From the NCBI GenBank assembly GCA_903813345.2, contig CAIIXF020000008.1, positions 29,080,005 to 29,144,004 on the forward strand: a stretch of DNA of 64,000 bases, in the 5' to 3' direction. This DNA is from Owenia fusiformis (taxonomy: Eukaryota > Annelida > Polychaeta > Sabellida > Oweniidae). The translations under genes and the position numbers were made by a program. Below, in pieces: positions 15,101 to 26,113 of this stretch; position 1 is the stretch's first letter, and every line of letters begins with the position of its first letter. A model generated the notes under the pieces. The model saw nothing but the letters and a program-made list of their open reading frames with translations, was not told the DNA's origin and searched no databases.

Positions 15101-18100
15101 ACATTTATGTAATTAGAAGGGTAATTGAATTGAAAGTAACAATTAAATTAATGAAACGAAAACATAAATAAAATCCAATATTTAAACATTCGGTCTTTCA
15201 ATTATGTTTAATATAGCACTATTATGTCAGCATATGAAAATCACAACTGAATTCTCATGGTTGTTTTTTGATTTTTCCTCTTGACATTTTCGTGTTCTTG
15301 GATGATTGTTTTATAGTAGTGCCATATTATTTCAAGATAATATTTTTGGATAAAAAAATTCAAGATATTTTAAATTTTGACACATTCTAATTAAACCCCA
15401 TTATAAATTTGGAATCTTCAAACTTAAGCATTTCTCAATTCTAGAATGGCAAATAGGTTGTTGGTTGATACTTTGACATTTAAAATATGATTCATTTTTA
15501 TGAATACTCCACCTGAAGTGGAGCATTCAGCATTTGGTAGTCGGCATCTGTGACAAATGGCATTTAGTGACATTTTGCGTATTAATGCCTTGTTATTGTT
15601 AATGTACCCAAGGTTAAAAGTAGATGTAAATATTGTCAGATTGAGTGGAGAAAAAAATAAATGGCCTTGTATTACAGATGTGCGAAGGGTGAGCCATAAC
15701 AAGTTTGTAAAATTGTCGCAGTTGAAAGTTGAAGGAGTGTCAGAAGATAAACAGAAGGAACTACAGAGAAAATGGACTGAGCATTTGGCCGAGCACAAAG
15801 CTAGCAGTGGATATCCTGGACCAGGTAATTGGTTCAATAAGCATGTACCATACTATTGCTCAAGGCTGAAAACAGGCCCATAATATAGTAGTCCTGAAAT
15901 AGTGAACTTTGTGTTGGAAAATAACATAAAAATGGATCCATAATTCGGTAGACCTGAAAAAGGGAATTTTGGATGGTTTGGAAAATAATATAAAAATGGA
16001 TATACATTTTTTTGTTAACCCTGAAATAGTGAATGACAGTGGTAGCAGCTATAATGAGTTCACAAGTACATGTACAATTGTACATGTATTATATATTATT
16101 CTTGTATAATCAGAGATTAACATTATATACTCACACTTTTGTCAAGTTTGAAGAGCCTTATCTAAAATATTGCACATTCTATTTTCTTTATAGGAGATTT
16201 GATGAGGAAGAGAAAACACGAGGATGATAGTGATTTGCCTACGTCTAAACGTTACAAGGAGGCAACACCTGGTGGCAAGTCACGACTTAGTCTATCAAAG
16301 CACACGAAAAATGCTACCCACACTCAGAAGTCCAAAAAATACACATATCTCAATTCAAAACGTCCCACCAAAATGCTCTCAAAACAAACATTGGGCTATT
16401 CACCGTGGAAAAGTCCCCGAAAAAGGGCCCTTCCGATTGTTGATCTGGGACGCAATAACCTCTTCAAAGAACATGGCATAACTGGTCCAGTGTGTACAGT
16501 GACGTCATTAGAAACTGGAGATTTATTTTGTAGTAATATTGTCAAGAAACCCCCAAGATTGAACTTAAACTGGCGAAATGGATCAGCGGACTCCAAACGG
16601 AACACCGGAACCCATATTTCCCCATCTACTTTGCCAATAATGGCTCGGAACTCATCGGGTAAACAAGGCTCTAAATTCTGGACATACATCACAGAGCCTA
16701 ATCCAACTGAAGAACCAACAGTGAAGGCCACACGGGTCCTTCCAAAGGAATTAAAACAAATTGCTCCAACAGCTGATTTTCTGGATCGAGATTTTTATAA
16801 GACAGTATCGGAGGGATTGCAGACAAAACTGCCTTCAGCTGTCCGGAAACTTTTAGAGCCCCCAAAAGGATGGTCAAAAAATGATAGCTACTATGCTCAG
16901 ATGAACTTCACCGATCTCCAAGCCTTGGCGGTGTCTGAGAGCTCCCCTACAAAGAACAGTAAAGTTCAATCAGAGGCCAAAGCCATGACTGTGCCTGAGA
17001 GCTCATCTTCAGAGTACAGTAAAGTTCAACCTGAGGCCAAAGCCATGACAGTGCCTGAGAGCTCATCTTCAGAGTACAGTAAAGTTCAACCTGAGGCCAA
17101 AGCCATGACAGTGCCTGAGAGCTCCCCCTCAGAGAACAGTAAAAATCAGCCAGATAAGCAAGAATCTAAGCCATCCAAAATACTTGCAGAACTGCTCCCC
17201 CCAAAAGGTTGGAATCAGGAGGATAGTTTTTATTCAAATCTATCCAAATTAAAAAGCCGCCGAATTGAACCCAGTATGGAGGCTGCTGGGGAGGGTGGAG
17301 GAAAAATGGAGAAATTCGATCTGTATAGTTCAAGTTCTGAAGAACTTAATGAAGCAGTGTTGAAAGGACTTGAAGATCTAGATGTTATGATTAATGAAAT
17401 GTCACCAGAAAGTCCCAAAAAGATAACTCAAAATGCAGAAGATACCCCAAGATCAACGCAGTCCTTAGTAAAAGACACTCCGAAATCAACACAACCATTT
17501 ATTGACAGTAACCCGAAATTAAAGCAAGCCTGCATTGATAGCACCCCAAAATCAACTCAACCCCATCTAGATCATCCCCCTAAATCCCCAAAATCTGGAA
17601 AGCCAATCAATAAGGTTATTGAGGATCCTCAACAGACGAAAGCTATGACAACAAAGCTTTATCAAGGCTTTGTCAAATCTTTGTTACCCTCTGATGGTTT
17701 TAAAGATAAAACAGCATTGCAGTGTGATACTGACTCCCCAATGAAATTGCGCACTGGGAAGACCCCTTCAACAAACAGCACACCTATTAAGACCCCTTCA
17801 ACCAACAGCACACCAATAAAGATGAACTCAAACAATGTCATAAAGAAACTCCAATCAAGAATTCATGATACTGTCGATGACGATATCCCTAAAGTCGCAA
17901 AAGAAGGAAATATTACCAATGGTTTGGACCAAATAGATAATGATGCACCATTGAAGGATAATTCTATTGTGATATCCAAACTGAAGAATATGGAGCGACA
18001 GCTTAGCAAACTGACATCTTCAGAAGGTTGGACTTCAAAGTTGGCGGCTGATGTCATGTCTGACTCCATCAGCTCCAATATTGAACAACCAAGCTTGACA

Positions 18101-19903
18101 TCTGCAGATGATGTCATCACTGATGTTCTTGAGGCATCCACAACCCCTATTAAAGATGGCTGTACAATGGCTTTGACTCCAAATTCAGCCAACATGGCAC
18201 ACTCATCCAGTTCATCAGCATCAAAGACATACTTTTTACGGAAACAATCCAGTGATACGTCTGCTACATCAACTTGCTCACTAGAGGGCAGCATCAGTGG
18301 CTTATCATCCACATCCAGTAAAAATTATCCATTCAAGAAACAACTGAGTGCAACTCCAAATGGAGACCCCTTAGATGCTATTGAAGAAGGGCCCCTTAGT
18401 TCAGACTTGAGCAACAACTCATACCACCCTCTCCTTCAGAACTACATCAATGACCACATGGTCGATCAACCTTTAATCTCTCCATCAGACAAAAATAACA
18501 ATTCCCCTTTAAAAGACTGCCCTAGCCCTTCAGACAATATTGAATTTGTACCAAGCAGCGCAGGAAGTATGGATAGTTCAAAAAATATGTTCCCATATTT
18601 GGGACAATTGGACGATGATAGCAACACAAATATCAAGACCCCTTCTAACAGAATTGAAATGGTCCCCAGCAGTACAGGAAGTAATGAAGGTTCTAAACCA
18701 GAAATGTTTGCATATTTGGAACAGCTCAAAACTGATCATAGGATTTCTTCTAGGAAGTCGCTGTTGCACGATTTTACTCAACTTTACCCAACCCCTGGGC
18801 TTGATACTCAAGACAAGCCACCTTCAGCTCAGAAACGTAAATATGTTAAAAGGAAAAAATGTAGATGCCAAAAATGTGGAAAATTTTCGCTTAATAAAGC
18901 TGAATATTTATCAAAACTTAGAAATACATGCAAGAAAGGCAATTTAACCTCCAGACAAGACAATGGTGCCTCCGCACAATACAATGGTGCCTCCATACAA
19001 TACAATGGTGCCTCCACACAATACAATGGTGCCTCCACACAATACAATGGTACCTCCATACAATACAATGGTGTTTCGACACAAGACAATTGTGCTGAAC
19101 ATGATAAAGTAGACTTCCCAAATCCAAGACTTTCTAATGTTTCCCAAACTTACCTTGAATCTGGAGAGTGGCCCTCAATTGCCGATCCTGGTGCTTGCTA
19201 TAATGATGATTTAGAGCTGTCCAATTGTGAACGTAACAAAGACATAGGTTCATCTAAATCATCAAGAGCCAGAAGTCTTTTAAGAGAACCATGGGGCACA
19301 AAGAAAAAATGGTAAGTAATAAAATGTCTAAGGGAAAACAATTACTACAAAGTAATACAAAATACAGATTACCAAAAACAAAAAAGTATAGTGTGAAGCC
19401 ATTTAGTTTTTGATTTTCTGTTTTTTGAAAAATGCTCTCATTCTAATCAGAGTAAGTAAGAAGATTCACATAAAGAAAAAATAAGATAAATAAGTCAAAG
19501 ATAAACTTTTTCACAACGGCCCTTAGCACAGGATTTCATTTCATAGTAAAAACTATGAATGCGACTTAGGCATGTTTTATTCAATGACACTATGGGGTTT
19601 ACATATTTGATTTCAGGGAGCAGGATGAAACTCCACAGTCTTCTACACTGTCTAAAGCAATGTTGTTGCCTGAGACCCCTAAACACTATGTGAAGATACA
19701 CACCACATTAAGGGTATGTTCAAATAGGCTAATTACGTAAATAATAAACAGTAAGATTTCAAGAAACTTTGAATTCCAGTTTTCGCGAATTACTTCTGAA
19801 GTCTGCCAGCTACAGTCATTTAGATTTAGATACTTGTGAGACCATGTTTATCTCAGTTAAAAAATATGTCATTCTTACTTCATTTCAGATCTCCCATACT
19901 TGA
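105..19903 (+). CDS. PHF7-like: PHF7/G2E3-like PHD-finger protein with four N-terminal C2H2 zinc fingers (19 exons, 1,660 aa)
   Basis: Exons join in frame at GT-AG sites: 105-126, 2938-3066, 5601-5648, 6106-6192, 6546-6653, 7260-7442, 8964-9065, 9778-9843, 11030-11130, 11739-11843, 12144-12268, 13248-13431, 13910-14016, 14363-14479, 14924-15045, 15678-15824, 16194-19311, 19617-19713, 19889-19903 (stop TGA). The ATG at 105 follows an in-frame TAA at 93-95. C2H2 fingers lie at residues 27-48, 73-94, 140-161 and 203-224, all C-x2-C-x12-H-x4-H. An extended PHD follows at about 253-365 (CIFC, then C319/C322, C331/C336, H341/C344, C362/H365). A RING-like PHD has C388, C391, C408, H415, C418, C433 and C436. 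A third PHD is at 475-529. This triplet is the PHF7/G2E3 signature. Family members are nuclear chromatin-binding E3 ubiquitin ligases. No HECT domain is present, so it is PHF7-like rather than G2E3-like. A tail of about 1,075 residues is unlike known PHF7. Domain calls are firm; the function is by family. Confidence 0.9.
683..919. mobile_element. Mariner-like MITE (237 bp), TA target duplication
   Basis: The ends are inverted repeats, CAGTTGGGGACATAAATAAA at the left and its complement (TTTATTTTTGTCCCCAACTG) at the right. TA flanks both sides (681-682, 920-921). There is no coding content. It lies in intron 1 of the PHF7-like gene and shares its right TA with the next element. Confidence 0.85.
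1038..1610. mobile_element. Nested MITE inside copy 1 (573 bp), TA target duplication
   Basis: The ends are imperfect inverted repeats (CAGTGGGGGACAAAAATAAA against the complement of ...GATCCCCACTT), flanked by TA at 1036-1037 and 1611-1612. Removing it with one TA restores the uninterrupted sequence seen at 32150-32165. It contains a third inverted-repeat element (1253-1378). Confidence 0.85.
1253..1378. mobile_element. Small foldback element, related to 36554-36776
   Basis: Inverted ends AGGACGGTTGACTCCCAGAATGCAACAT and ATGTTGCATTCTGGGAGCCAATCCTCCGT bracket a short core with CAAAATGGCGG. The same ends recur at 36554-36776. Confidence 0.6.
2057..2143. repeat. Near-perfect 87-bp palindrome
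   Basis: Arms starting CATAGGCCCCGGGAACATGT and continuing into TATAAAATAGC and GTCGAC fold back on their complement with a loop of about 9 nt. It is GC-rich at the base and lies in intron 1 of the PHF7-like gene. Confidence 0.85.
3530..4621. mobile_element. Foldback element of 1.09 kb with inverted arms of about 270 bp (intron 2)
   Basis: The left arm begins TAGCCCGGACAGAATTGTTC and the right arm ends in its complement. Similarity runs inward to about 3790 and from about 4350. The 0.55-kb core has no confident ORF. I saw no clear target duplication. Confidence 0.75.
7816..8745. repeat. Dispersed repeat with (TCCG)n head and about six tandem units of 140-150 bp (intron 6)
   Basis: It opens with TCCCACCGAACGAAGTTCG and a TCCG/TTCG microsatellite at 7857-7896. 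Six diverged units follow, each with a 'gataactcaaatac...gaatggatttggttcaaattttatatgctg' segment and an 'AAAATGGCGGCCATTTTT' palindrome. The 133-residue ORF at 8073-8474 is only a product of this repetition. Confidence 0.8.
8784..8935 (+). repeat. Dispersed repeat 'GTGGTGACATATTGTTATAG' copy, just upstream of exon 7
   Basis: Shared blocks are the CCACAAGTGGTGACATATTG start, CAACTTTTTT(A/G)TGGACA, a TTTGGC-rich middle, and ACAAATGGCAGGTGGTGACATTTTGCATGTTAATGCCTTGT at the end. Other copies lie at 13060-13237, 13795-13900, 15512-15600 and 9873-10070, plus a fragment at 13530-13590. Confidence 0.75.
9873..10070 (+). repeat. Dispersed repeat 'GTGGTGACA' family, copy in intron 8
   Basis: It carries the AGTGGTGACATCTTTTTA...GTCCAACTTTTT start and a repeated TTTGGC/GTGTTTGGC middle. 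The end blocks are weaker than in the other copies. Confidence 0.55.
10399..10906 (-). mobile_element. TA-flanked MITE (508 bp) carrying a helix-turn-helix transposase fragment
   Basis: Inverted ends CTGTAGATTGGGTTAATTTGGCG and complement are flanked by TA (10397-10398, 10907-10908). A minus-strand ORF at 10464-10811 (115 codons) includes RGEYRQWSSKEKMNIAKHAH, which resembles the psq/pogo-type N-terminal HTH that reads 'YTPEERAKIGKYAxENG'. It looks like an internal-deletion derivative of a pogo-like element, in intron 8. The family call is inference. Confidence 0.65.
13060..13237 (+). repeat. Dispersed repeat 'GTGGTGACA' copy immediately upstream of exon 12
   Basis: It ends AATGGCAAGTGGTGACC...GCATGTTAATGCCTTG at 13230. 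Only 17 nt later comes the AG acceptor of exon 12. Confidence 0.75.
13795..13900 (+). repeat. Dispersed repeat 'GTGGTGACA' copy immediately upstream of exon 13
   Basis: Blocks are TATGTCTCCACCACAAGTGG, CAACTTTTTTGTAGACAGTGG, ACAAATGACAGGTGGTGATA and GCGTGTTAATGCCTTGT. The exon 13 acceptor ends at 13909. A partial copy lies at 13530-13590. Confidence 0.72.
15512..15600 (+). repeat. Dispersed repeat 'GTGGTGACA' copy upstream of exon 16
   Basis: It has CCACCTGAAGTGGAGC, TGACAAATGGCATTTAGTGACATTTTG and CGTATTAATGCCTTGTTATTGTTA. The exon 16 acceptor is about 75 nt further on. Confidence 0.6.
16936..17150 (+). repeat. In-frame 60-bp tandem repeat, about 3.5 copies, in exon 17
   Basis: Each unit codes a 20-residue block of the type AMTVPESSSSEYSKVQPEAK. 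The two central copies are almost identical at DNA level and the outer ones diverge. It is a coding minisatellite that keeps the frame. Confidence 0.85.
18962..19087 (+). repeat. In-frame 21-bp tandem repeat, 6 copies, in exon 17
   Basis: Six units of AATGGTGCCTCCACACAATAC type code NGA(S)xQY. All three reading frames stay open on the minus strand too, which produces several spurious minus-strand ORFs here. Confidence 0.88.
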
Positions 19904-20237
19904 GACACAAGGCAGTATATACTAATTAAGCATTGAAGACTAGAAATCACATCTTATGTGACGAGGACATTGATTTGGGCACAGTCATTTGGACTATACT
20001 GTAACTGTTTCGCATTTGTACACCAAATATTGAAATAACTGACAATTTTCAATAGTCTTCGATTATCACATACCTCACTCAAAAACCTGGATTTATGGAA
20101 GCATATGATGTGATCTGAAAAAGGACTTGAATACTTGTAGGAATTTGTGATTTGTGCAACTGAAGATTAAGAACTCTATGGTACTTCTAAATATATGTAT
20201 GGTTACTAGGGAAAGGACTTGACGGTTGAACTTTGTA

Positions 20238-21149
20238 CTGTAAATTGTTTTAATTTGACTGCCGTTTTAATTTTGCTGATTTGGCGGATTGATAAAAACT
20301 GCCAACTTAAGTGTCCGCCAATTTTTGAAAATGATATTCCCAGGGATTTTCGTTCATTGCCTTTTCCATGTGTTACTTTGGATGATAAAACTTGGTGAAA
20401 ATCTGGTTGAACCATTGATAAAATGTCAATTTGAAACTATATCCGAAGGTCTACAGATAAAACAATCTAATACCAGGAGAGTAAAGTGTCCATGATGATA
20501 AAAATATCAATTGAACAATTTGAAAATTTATGAATAGGGTCCCCATGTCCACACTTTTTTCAAAATGTTGAACCTATTTACTCAAAAGAGAATCTTCTTA
20601 TTCTGGTTTTTAAGCATGAAAAGATTATTCAACAAGGGGTCTTCAAAAACGTCTTCAAAAGTTGAATGGTGTCGAAAGTCTAGTTTTGAAGATATCAATT
20701 TTTGATGACCAAAATTATGCTGAAAACAATGGATAGCACTAGTTTTCCCTCTGGAAAAATAACATTGTATATGTGGTTTTTAACTTTAACGGATTTCAAT
20801 ATGCATCCCCTTTTCAGAAATCGTAAATATAGTGTAGAAGAAACTTGATATGTTTAAATTGAGAAAAACCAGATCCTCTTTTTAGAAAATGAGCCTAACA
20901 TTTTTTAAAAAGTGCGAAGGTGGGGTCCTAATCCATAATTTTTCAGAGAGTTAGAATGATATTTTACTATCATGGGGACTCCACTTGTAAGAAAACATAT
21001 TGTTTTTATAAAAACCACTGTATTGATGGTTAGAAAGTACCCATGGTGAAAGATATGACCGTCTAAAATCACTTGCCATACTGCACATTGAAGTTTCAGA
21101 ATTTGCCCAATCTGCCAAATTAAATAACACAAATAAAGGCAATTAACAG
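20238..21149. mobile_element. TA-flanked MITE (912 bp), relative of the intron-8 element
   Basis: The ends CTGTAAATTG...CAATTAACAG are flanked by TA (20236-20237, 21150-21151). The subterminal 'TTTAATTT(T)GGC(G)' blocks match the 10399-10906 element. It starts about 330 bp after the PHF7-like stop codon. I saw no clear poly(A) signal for that gene between its stop and this element. Confidence 0.7.
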
Positions 21150-21522
21150 TAATATGTATTAGTATATGCCACACTCAAAGGTGATTTTGAAAGAATATGA
21201 AGATGCAAGTGAATTAGACAGTTATACATTACCATGTACTTATATTGGTAACTTCTGGTAAATATAATTGTAAGGTTTTTCAACTTGGAAGTACATGTAC
21301 ATGATATATAAAAAAAATTGGAATAGAGAAAGCTTTCAATCTGAAAGGTGTTCAGATACACAGATTTGCAGTACTTAAATTCAGCATCTGCTCTGTTTGC
21401 AAATATGCTTTAAAAACGTTATTTTAGTGCAACTATAATTCTGTACACACAGACATATACTAGGATAGGCATATATAAACTTAACAAATTATAGATGAAG
21501 TTCATTCTAACATAGGAAATTT

Positions 21523-21957
21523 GACCATTCGGGACCATGTCATTTTATTTTAATGTTGAAGTTTAGAATTTATTTTGGGGTGATCATTACATACTTTTGG
21601 TAAATGAGATTTTATCATTATTTTGTGAATAGTTCAGTAATGCCTGAGGTCACATTTGCTCCGATTCATCGCCAGGTGTAAAAGGGTAGGAGGTCCTATC
21701 AAATTATGGTCCTACTCTCCATTGATTTATATGGTGACCTAAATATTACTCTTTCCCTCATTATCTTATATGCAATCAGGGCCAGTAAGGGCCGTTAAGA
21801 AAGGGGACCATAATCCCTGGGAGACCATCATTTCTTTCACACCGGCCGATGAATCAGAGCAAATGTGACCTTGGCATAAACACTGACTCGAAAGCGTTAA
21901 TTGCTTCAAATGCATTAATTGCCTCATGCATTTTGACATGGTCCCGAGAGTCGGGAG
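21523..21957. mobile_element. Foldback element, about 435 bp
   Basis: Outer inverted blocks GACCATTCGGGACCATGTCA/TGACATGGTCCCGAGAGTC and inner blocks AGGTCACATTTGCTCCGATTCATCG/CGATGAATCAGAGCAAATGTGACC pair in order. Confidence 0.65.
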
Positions 21958-22077
21958 TTGATGTAGGAGAATAGAATATTGTTGTTGTAATATTGCTATA
22001 TTTTCTTGTCTTGGAATCATGTAATCTGGGCATTATAACTACTTATAGGTAAAATGTTCTGTTGAAAGTAAAACTCG

Positions 22078-22238
22078 TTTGCATGCAATTTTCATGATTT
22101 ATTTCATCGTGTGTATGCAATTTTCATGATTTATTTCATCGTGTGTATGCAATTTTCATGATTTATTTCATCGTTTGCATGCAATTTTCATGATTTATTT
22201 CATCGTGTGTATGCAATTTTCATGATTTATTTCATCGT
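22078..22238 (+). repeat. 32-bp satellite, 5 copies
   Basis: Near-identical units ATGCAATTTTCATGATTTAT plus TTCATCGTGTGT are repeated head to tail. Confidence 0.92.
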
Positions 22239-24129
22239 TACACAATGCAAAGGCATTGATTTATGAAATGAGTACAAGTGAATTTTAGAAGAATTCACTT
22301 TTTGCAAACTGTCACAACATAAATGGAACATTTCTGCATGTACTACTGAGAAGTATCAATCGGAGCAAAATATTAATTTGACAATTAAAAAAGATAATGT
22401 CAAATGCAACATCCATGACAATTCATCAAGAAAATCAAAAAAAATGTCACATGTGAATGTTAACTGGCATACGGTTATTTAGTTGTGTAACTAAGAGGAA
22501 CAAATGGGTTTTGTCTTTATTTTTATCCTAAGTTAACCCAAAATTAAATACATAGTATATCTTGCGAGTTCAAGATTTCGGTAGGTTTGTGTAAAAGCTC
22601 GGAAAGTACATTTACAGATACAGGCCCTTGAATTTTGGTTTTGAAAATGGATTCTAAATTAAGTTTCATCAAAAGCTTATGCAAACTTTGAATCTTTTCA
22701 TAACATTCAAATAATGTATAATTTCTTATTTTAGCAAGGCCTTTAGCTTTTCAAACATTTGAATTTATAACCATTCATCAGTATTATTGACATTATTTGG
22801 ACTATTTTCTCCTTGCTTTCCTTTATGAACCATTGACAGAGTAAATATCGTTGCATGAAGATGTAATATGCTTTAATATGAGCATTTAACTATGGGTGAT
22901 AAATTGGCCCAATATTGTCACCATATAAAGTATGGGGGCCTTGATGGAACTATGGGACAAAAATAACTTATACATTTGTGTTTGTCAGGAGATGAGAAGA
23001 AATGTATTGCAATATACTGGAGGAATGCAATTTGAAAAATTGTCTAGTTTTGGGCAAATCAACATACACCATAGGGATTTGCAAAAAAGTTGCATGCATT
23101 TTTTTCTCATCACATACATTTTGGTGAAAACTTAAATCCGATTGAGCATGGTGCATACAAAAAACTACGGATTTAATTTTAGTTTAATGAGTTATGAATG
23201 ATTTTATGATATAACTTTTATCATATTTTATGCTACGCCATTGTAATGCCATACATGTTATTTTTAAATAGATTTATAAATATAACAATTTTATGTTTTG
23301 TTCAGTGACACATGGATTGTGATTTCACATTAAAATTGTGATCCTTGTAAGAGTAAATGAACTTTTGAAGGTTTTTCAACATTATGTCAATGGGGATTTA
23401 GCCCGACCATTTTCAGAAAACTTGAAAATCCCTAGAATTTGAATAAAGGTAAATAACAGTGCAAAAACTAAGTTGTTTTGATAGAAAATTATGTACAGAA
23501 TTAAAATAGAAGAAAATGTTAGTCTTTAGTGGTTAAGAAACATGATTATTTCTTGCACACTTTGAAACTGAAGTACAGTTCCTTAATAGGTCGTTCAGTT
23601 TTCTTGTTATTGTTCTACACAACACTTGTGTTTAATAGCCACGCGTAATTATTAATAAGCGTAATCAGATTATTTTAAGCGTCGAAATAGCTTATTTTCC
23701 TCGACGTATCTACACAAACCTATTCTCTTACCGTTATATTGAGGATCTAGATGCGTCAATAATAATTGTTTTCACTCACCGGCTTTAGTGGCCCGCGATA
23801 CCTTTTATTTCATTCATTTGAGACGCAATTGATATATTGGCAACAAATCAAATGTTCTAAATGATTCTTCTTCATTTTGGAATGTTTCTCCTACCCTATA
23901 TTCAAAGATGTGTCTTAAATTTTATACTTTACGTTGATCATGATTCTTGTACTTTCTGTCTTTACGACTCTCGTTCACATTTGCAAGAGTTGTTGATTGC
24001 ATTGCCTTGATCGTTGGTCGAGCTTCGATTCCAACCAAATCCGATTAATCAATTAAGAAATGTAATATCAATGTTTATCCAAGCAAATAATTGTAACAAC
24101 TACATTAATATTTAGCAGTTTTGCCACCT

Positions 24130-24485
24130 AAGCAGGGTAGCCTAGTGGCGTAGACTGAGGTTATACTTTGCGGTTGAACGTCGTGGGATACGGAGGTCCC
24201 GCGTTCGAGCCCCAGGTACGGAGTTGTTGATCATTGTCACTACGGACACCCGGTCCGAAGGTCCAACCGTTTACCGGCCCTTGGCATGGGTTGGTTCTCT
24301 GGCCGCTCTTGCCGGAGACAGATTGTGAGACTGTGGTTGGTTCCTCCACTAACGTGCTTTAGTAAACTCCGGGAGTCATATAGTATGGTAGCGGGCCCCC
24401 ACCAAGGGCAGTAGTGGAACGACGCGAATCGGTCCCAGTATGGTTGCCTTGCAACTGAAGAGACTCGAGGAAATCATGCCATTCG
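24130..24485 (+). mobile_element. tRNA-derived SINE candidate (left arm)
   Basis: TAGCCTAGTGGC at 24138-24149 fits a pol III A box and GTTCGAGCC at 24203-24211 fits a B box, about 55-60 nt apart as in tRNAs. A GC-richer body of about 270 bp follows. Because both duplicated arms carry it, its exact 3' end cannot be set here. Confidence 0.6.
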
Positions 24486-25840
24486 CAGTGACCCAGAAAA
24501 GACTTTTGCTTCTTAATTTGACGTTTTAATTCATTTATTTACATACTTTATTCATATTACTTTCCAGGCAGTTATGATTTTTATTGGTCAAATGAATGAA
24601 CGAGACATCTAGATACTATAAAATACATCTACAGTAGATATATTCAAAACCATAATTCGATAAAATAGCACTTAAAAACACAAAACACCTAGCTGCAATA
24701 CCCGTAGCATTTGGCACAGTCGGTTCCCACACTCTATCATTTTGTGCGGTCATCATAAGATAAGGAGGTACGGTTGATTAGACCATGGGCTTTCAACAGA
24801 GTCAAGATGGATACTTTGATAAATGAGGTAGCAACAAAAGGAAACGCCGGAAATAATCCAGAAATGTCCACATCATTGTTTTCGTTAGTTCTGGCAAGGC
24901 CCCGGAGGAAAAACAGCATTCGTGGGTAGCTTTATGTACCAATTAGAGCCATGACTTAAACTCAACCAAGAACGGTGGGGCAAAGTCCCTATGGGTCCCA
25001 ATTGAGAATCAATTCAAATCAAAATCAAATTGAGAATCAGATGACCTGCTAAGCCTTGTATATATTGATTTAAAACATGTATTCAATGTTTCAAAATAAT
25101 GAAACTGAAATATTGGGCAAAATAATTGATATTTCGTTTGTTGGAATGGGATCATTGAGGCACACATAAAATAAATAAAAATCACACTTGGATTTGGAAA
25201 GATTTAAAGTAAAACAAATGAATGCGTCTCTTACCATCTCCATGACAACATATCTTGCTCTCTGTCCATGACAACAATTTCTGGCCCCATCAGCACAAAA
25301 CCTTTATATTTAATAGCACGATTATCTATTTCTACCAATGAAACAATACAGTATTAATAAATGTTTACTTCATTTCAGAATTTACCTTAGTTAACCTGAA
25401 GAACAGGGTTAACAATAATCAAACATAAATAACAGAATTATGACTTTGTCCTCTTTCGGAATACAGAAATTGATGGTTAACTGGAATTAAGTTTGTTGAG
25501 ACGACCCCTCAATCCGAATCGCCTAGCATCAGTTAAACAATTCTGGCCGCAACTGAGATGTAAAGATGTTCAAAGATTTTAAATTAAGCTTTATCTGAAA
25601 ATATGTCTTTGCGCGACAGACTTTTAATTGAATATGAATAAAACAAAAACAGATTAACATCCAGTCTCATATTAAAAAGTTTAAAGTTAAAATATTTTTG
25701 AAGTAAATAAAAATGAATTTTTAGTTTTCAAGACTTGTCTGTTCAATGAAAAAATCATGTATAATTTGAACCAAGGTGTATGGTAAGGTAATATATAAAC
25801 TATCTGTTTTTCTCTTGGCTTTCCAACATAGTACCATATT

Positions 25841-26113
25841 CAGACCCGGTGATCGTACAAAAATGATGGAGGGGGGGGGATTAGGCGGTTTCTGCAAGAA
25901 AACTCAACAAATTTGGAATATTTATTTTTTCAAGAGAAAATTTACAAAAAAATACTAGATGACCTAACATGTTTTGTCATGCACTGCGCCTATTCATTTG
26001 GCAATTCAGTTGAAAATTTTCTCTTGAAAAAATAAATTTTCCAAATTTGTTGAGTTTTCTTGCAAAAATCGCCTAATCCCCCCTCCATTATTTTTGTGCG
26101 ATCACCGGGCGTG
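25841..26113. mobile_element. Palindromic MITE present only in the left arm
   Basis: Ends CAGACCCGGTGATCGTACAA and complement of ...GCGATCACCGGGCGTG, with long inverted arms over GGATTAGGCG, AGAAAACTCAACAAATTTGG and TCAAGAGAAAATTT. The right duplication arm has an empty site (34860-34885). Confidence 0.75.

Larger units (their letters stand above)
16194..19311 (+). other. Giant exon 17: disordered C-terminal tail of the PHF7-like protein
   Basis: The exon is 3,118 bp with one open frame, entered in phase 1 and left in phase 2 at GTAAGT. It opens with a basic cluster that looks like a bipartite nuclear signal (RKRKHEDD...SKRYKE). The tail is rich in Ser, Thr, Pro and Lys with no recognisable globular fold. 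It holds a degenerate motif of the form L-L-x-P/S-x-G-W/F near residues 803, 917, 1080 and 1190. It also holds a 20-residue repeat (about 16936-17150), a TPKSTQ-type repeat (17446-17580), a duplicated stretch of about 40 residues (18530-18730), a basic CRCQKC cluster near 18855 and a 7-residue NGASxQY repeat (18962-19087). Exons 18 and 19 add 36 residues that end ...LRISHT. Confidence 0.85.

Noticed and set aside
18829-19147. Three overlapping minus-strand ORFs with CGGTIVLYGG-type repeats
   Set aside because: They are antisense readings of the 21-bp coding repeat in exon 17.
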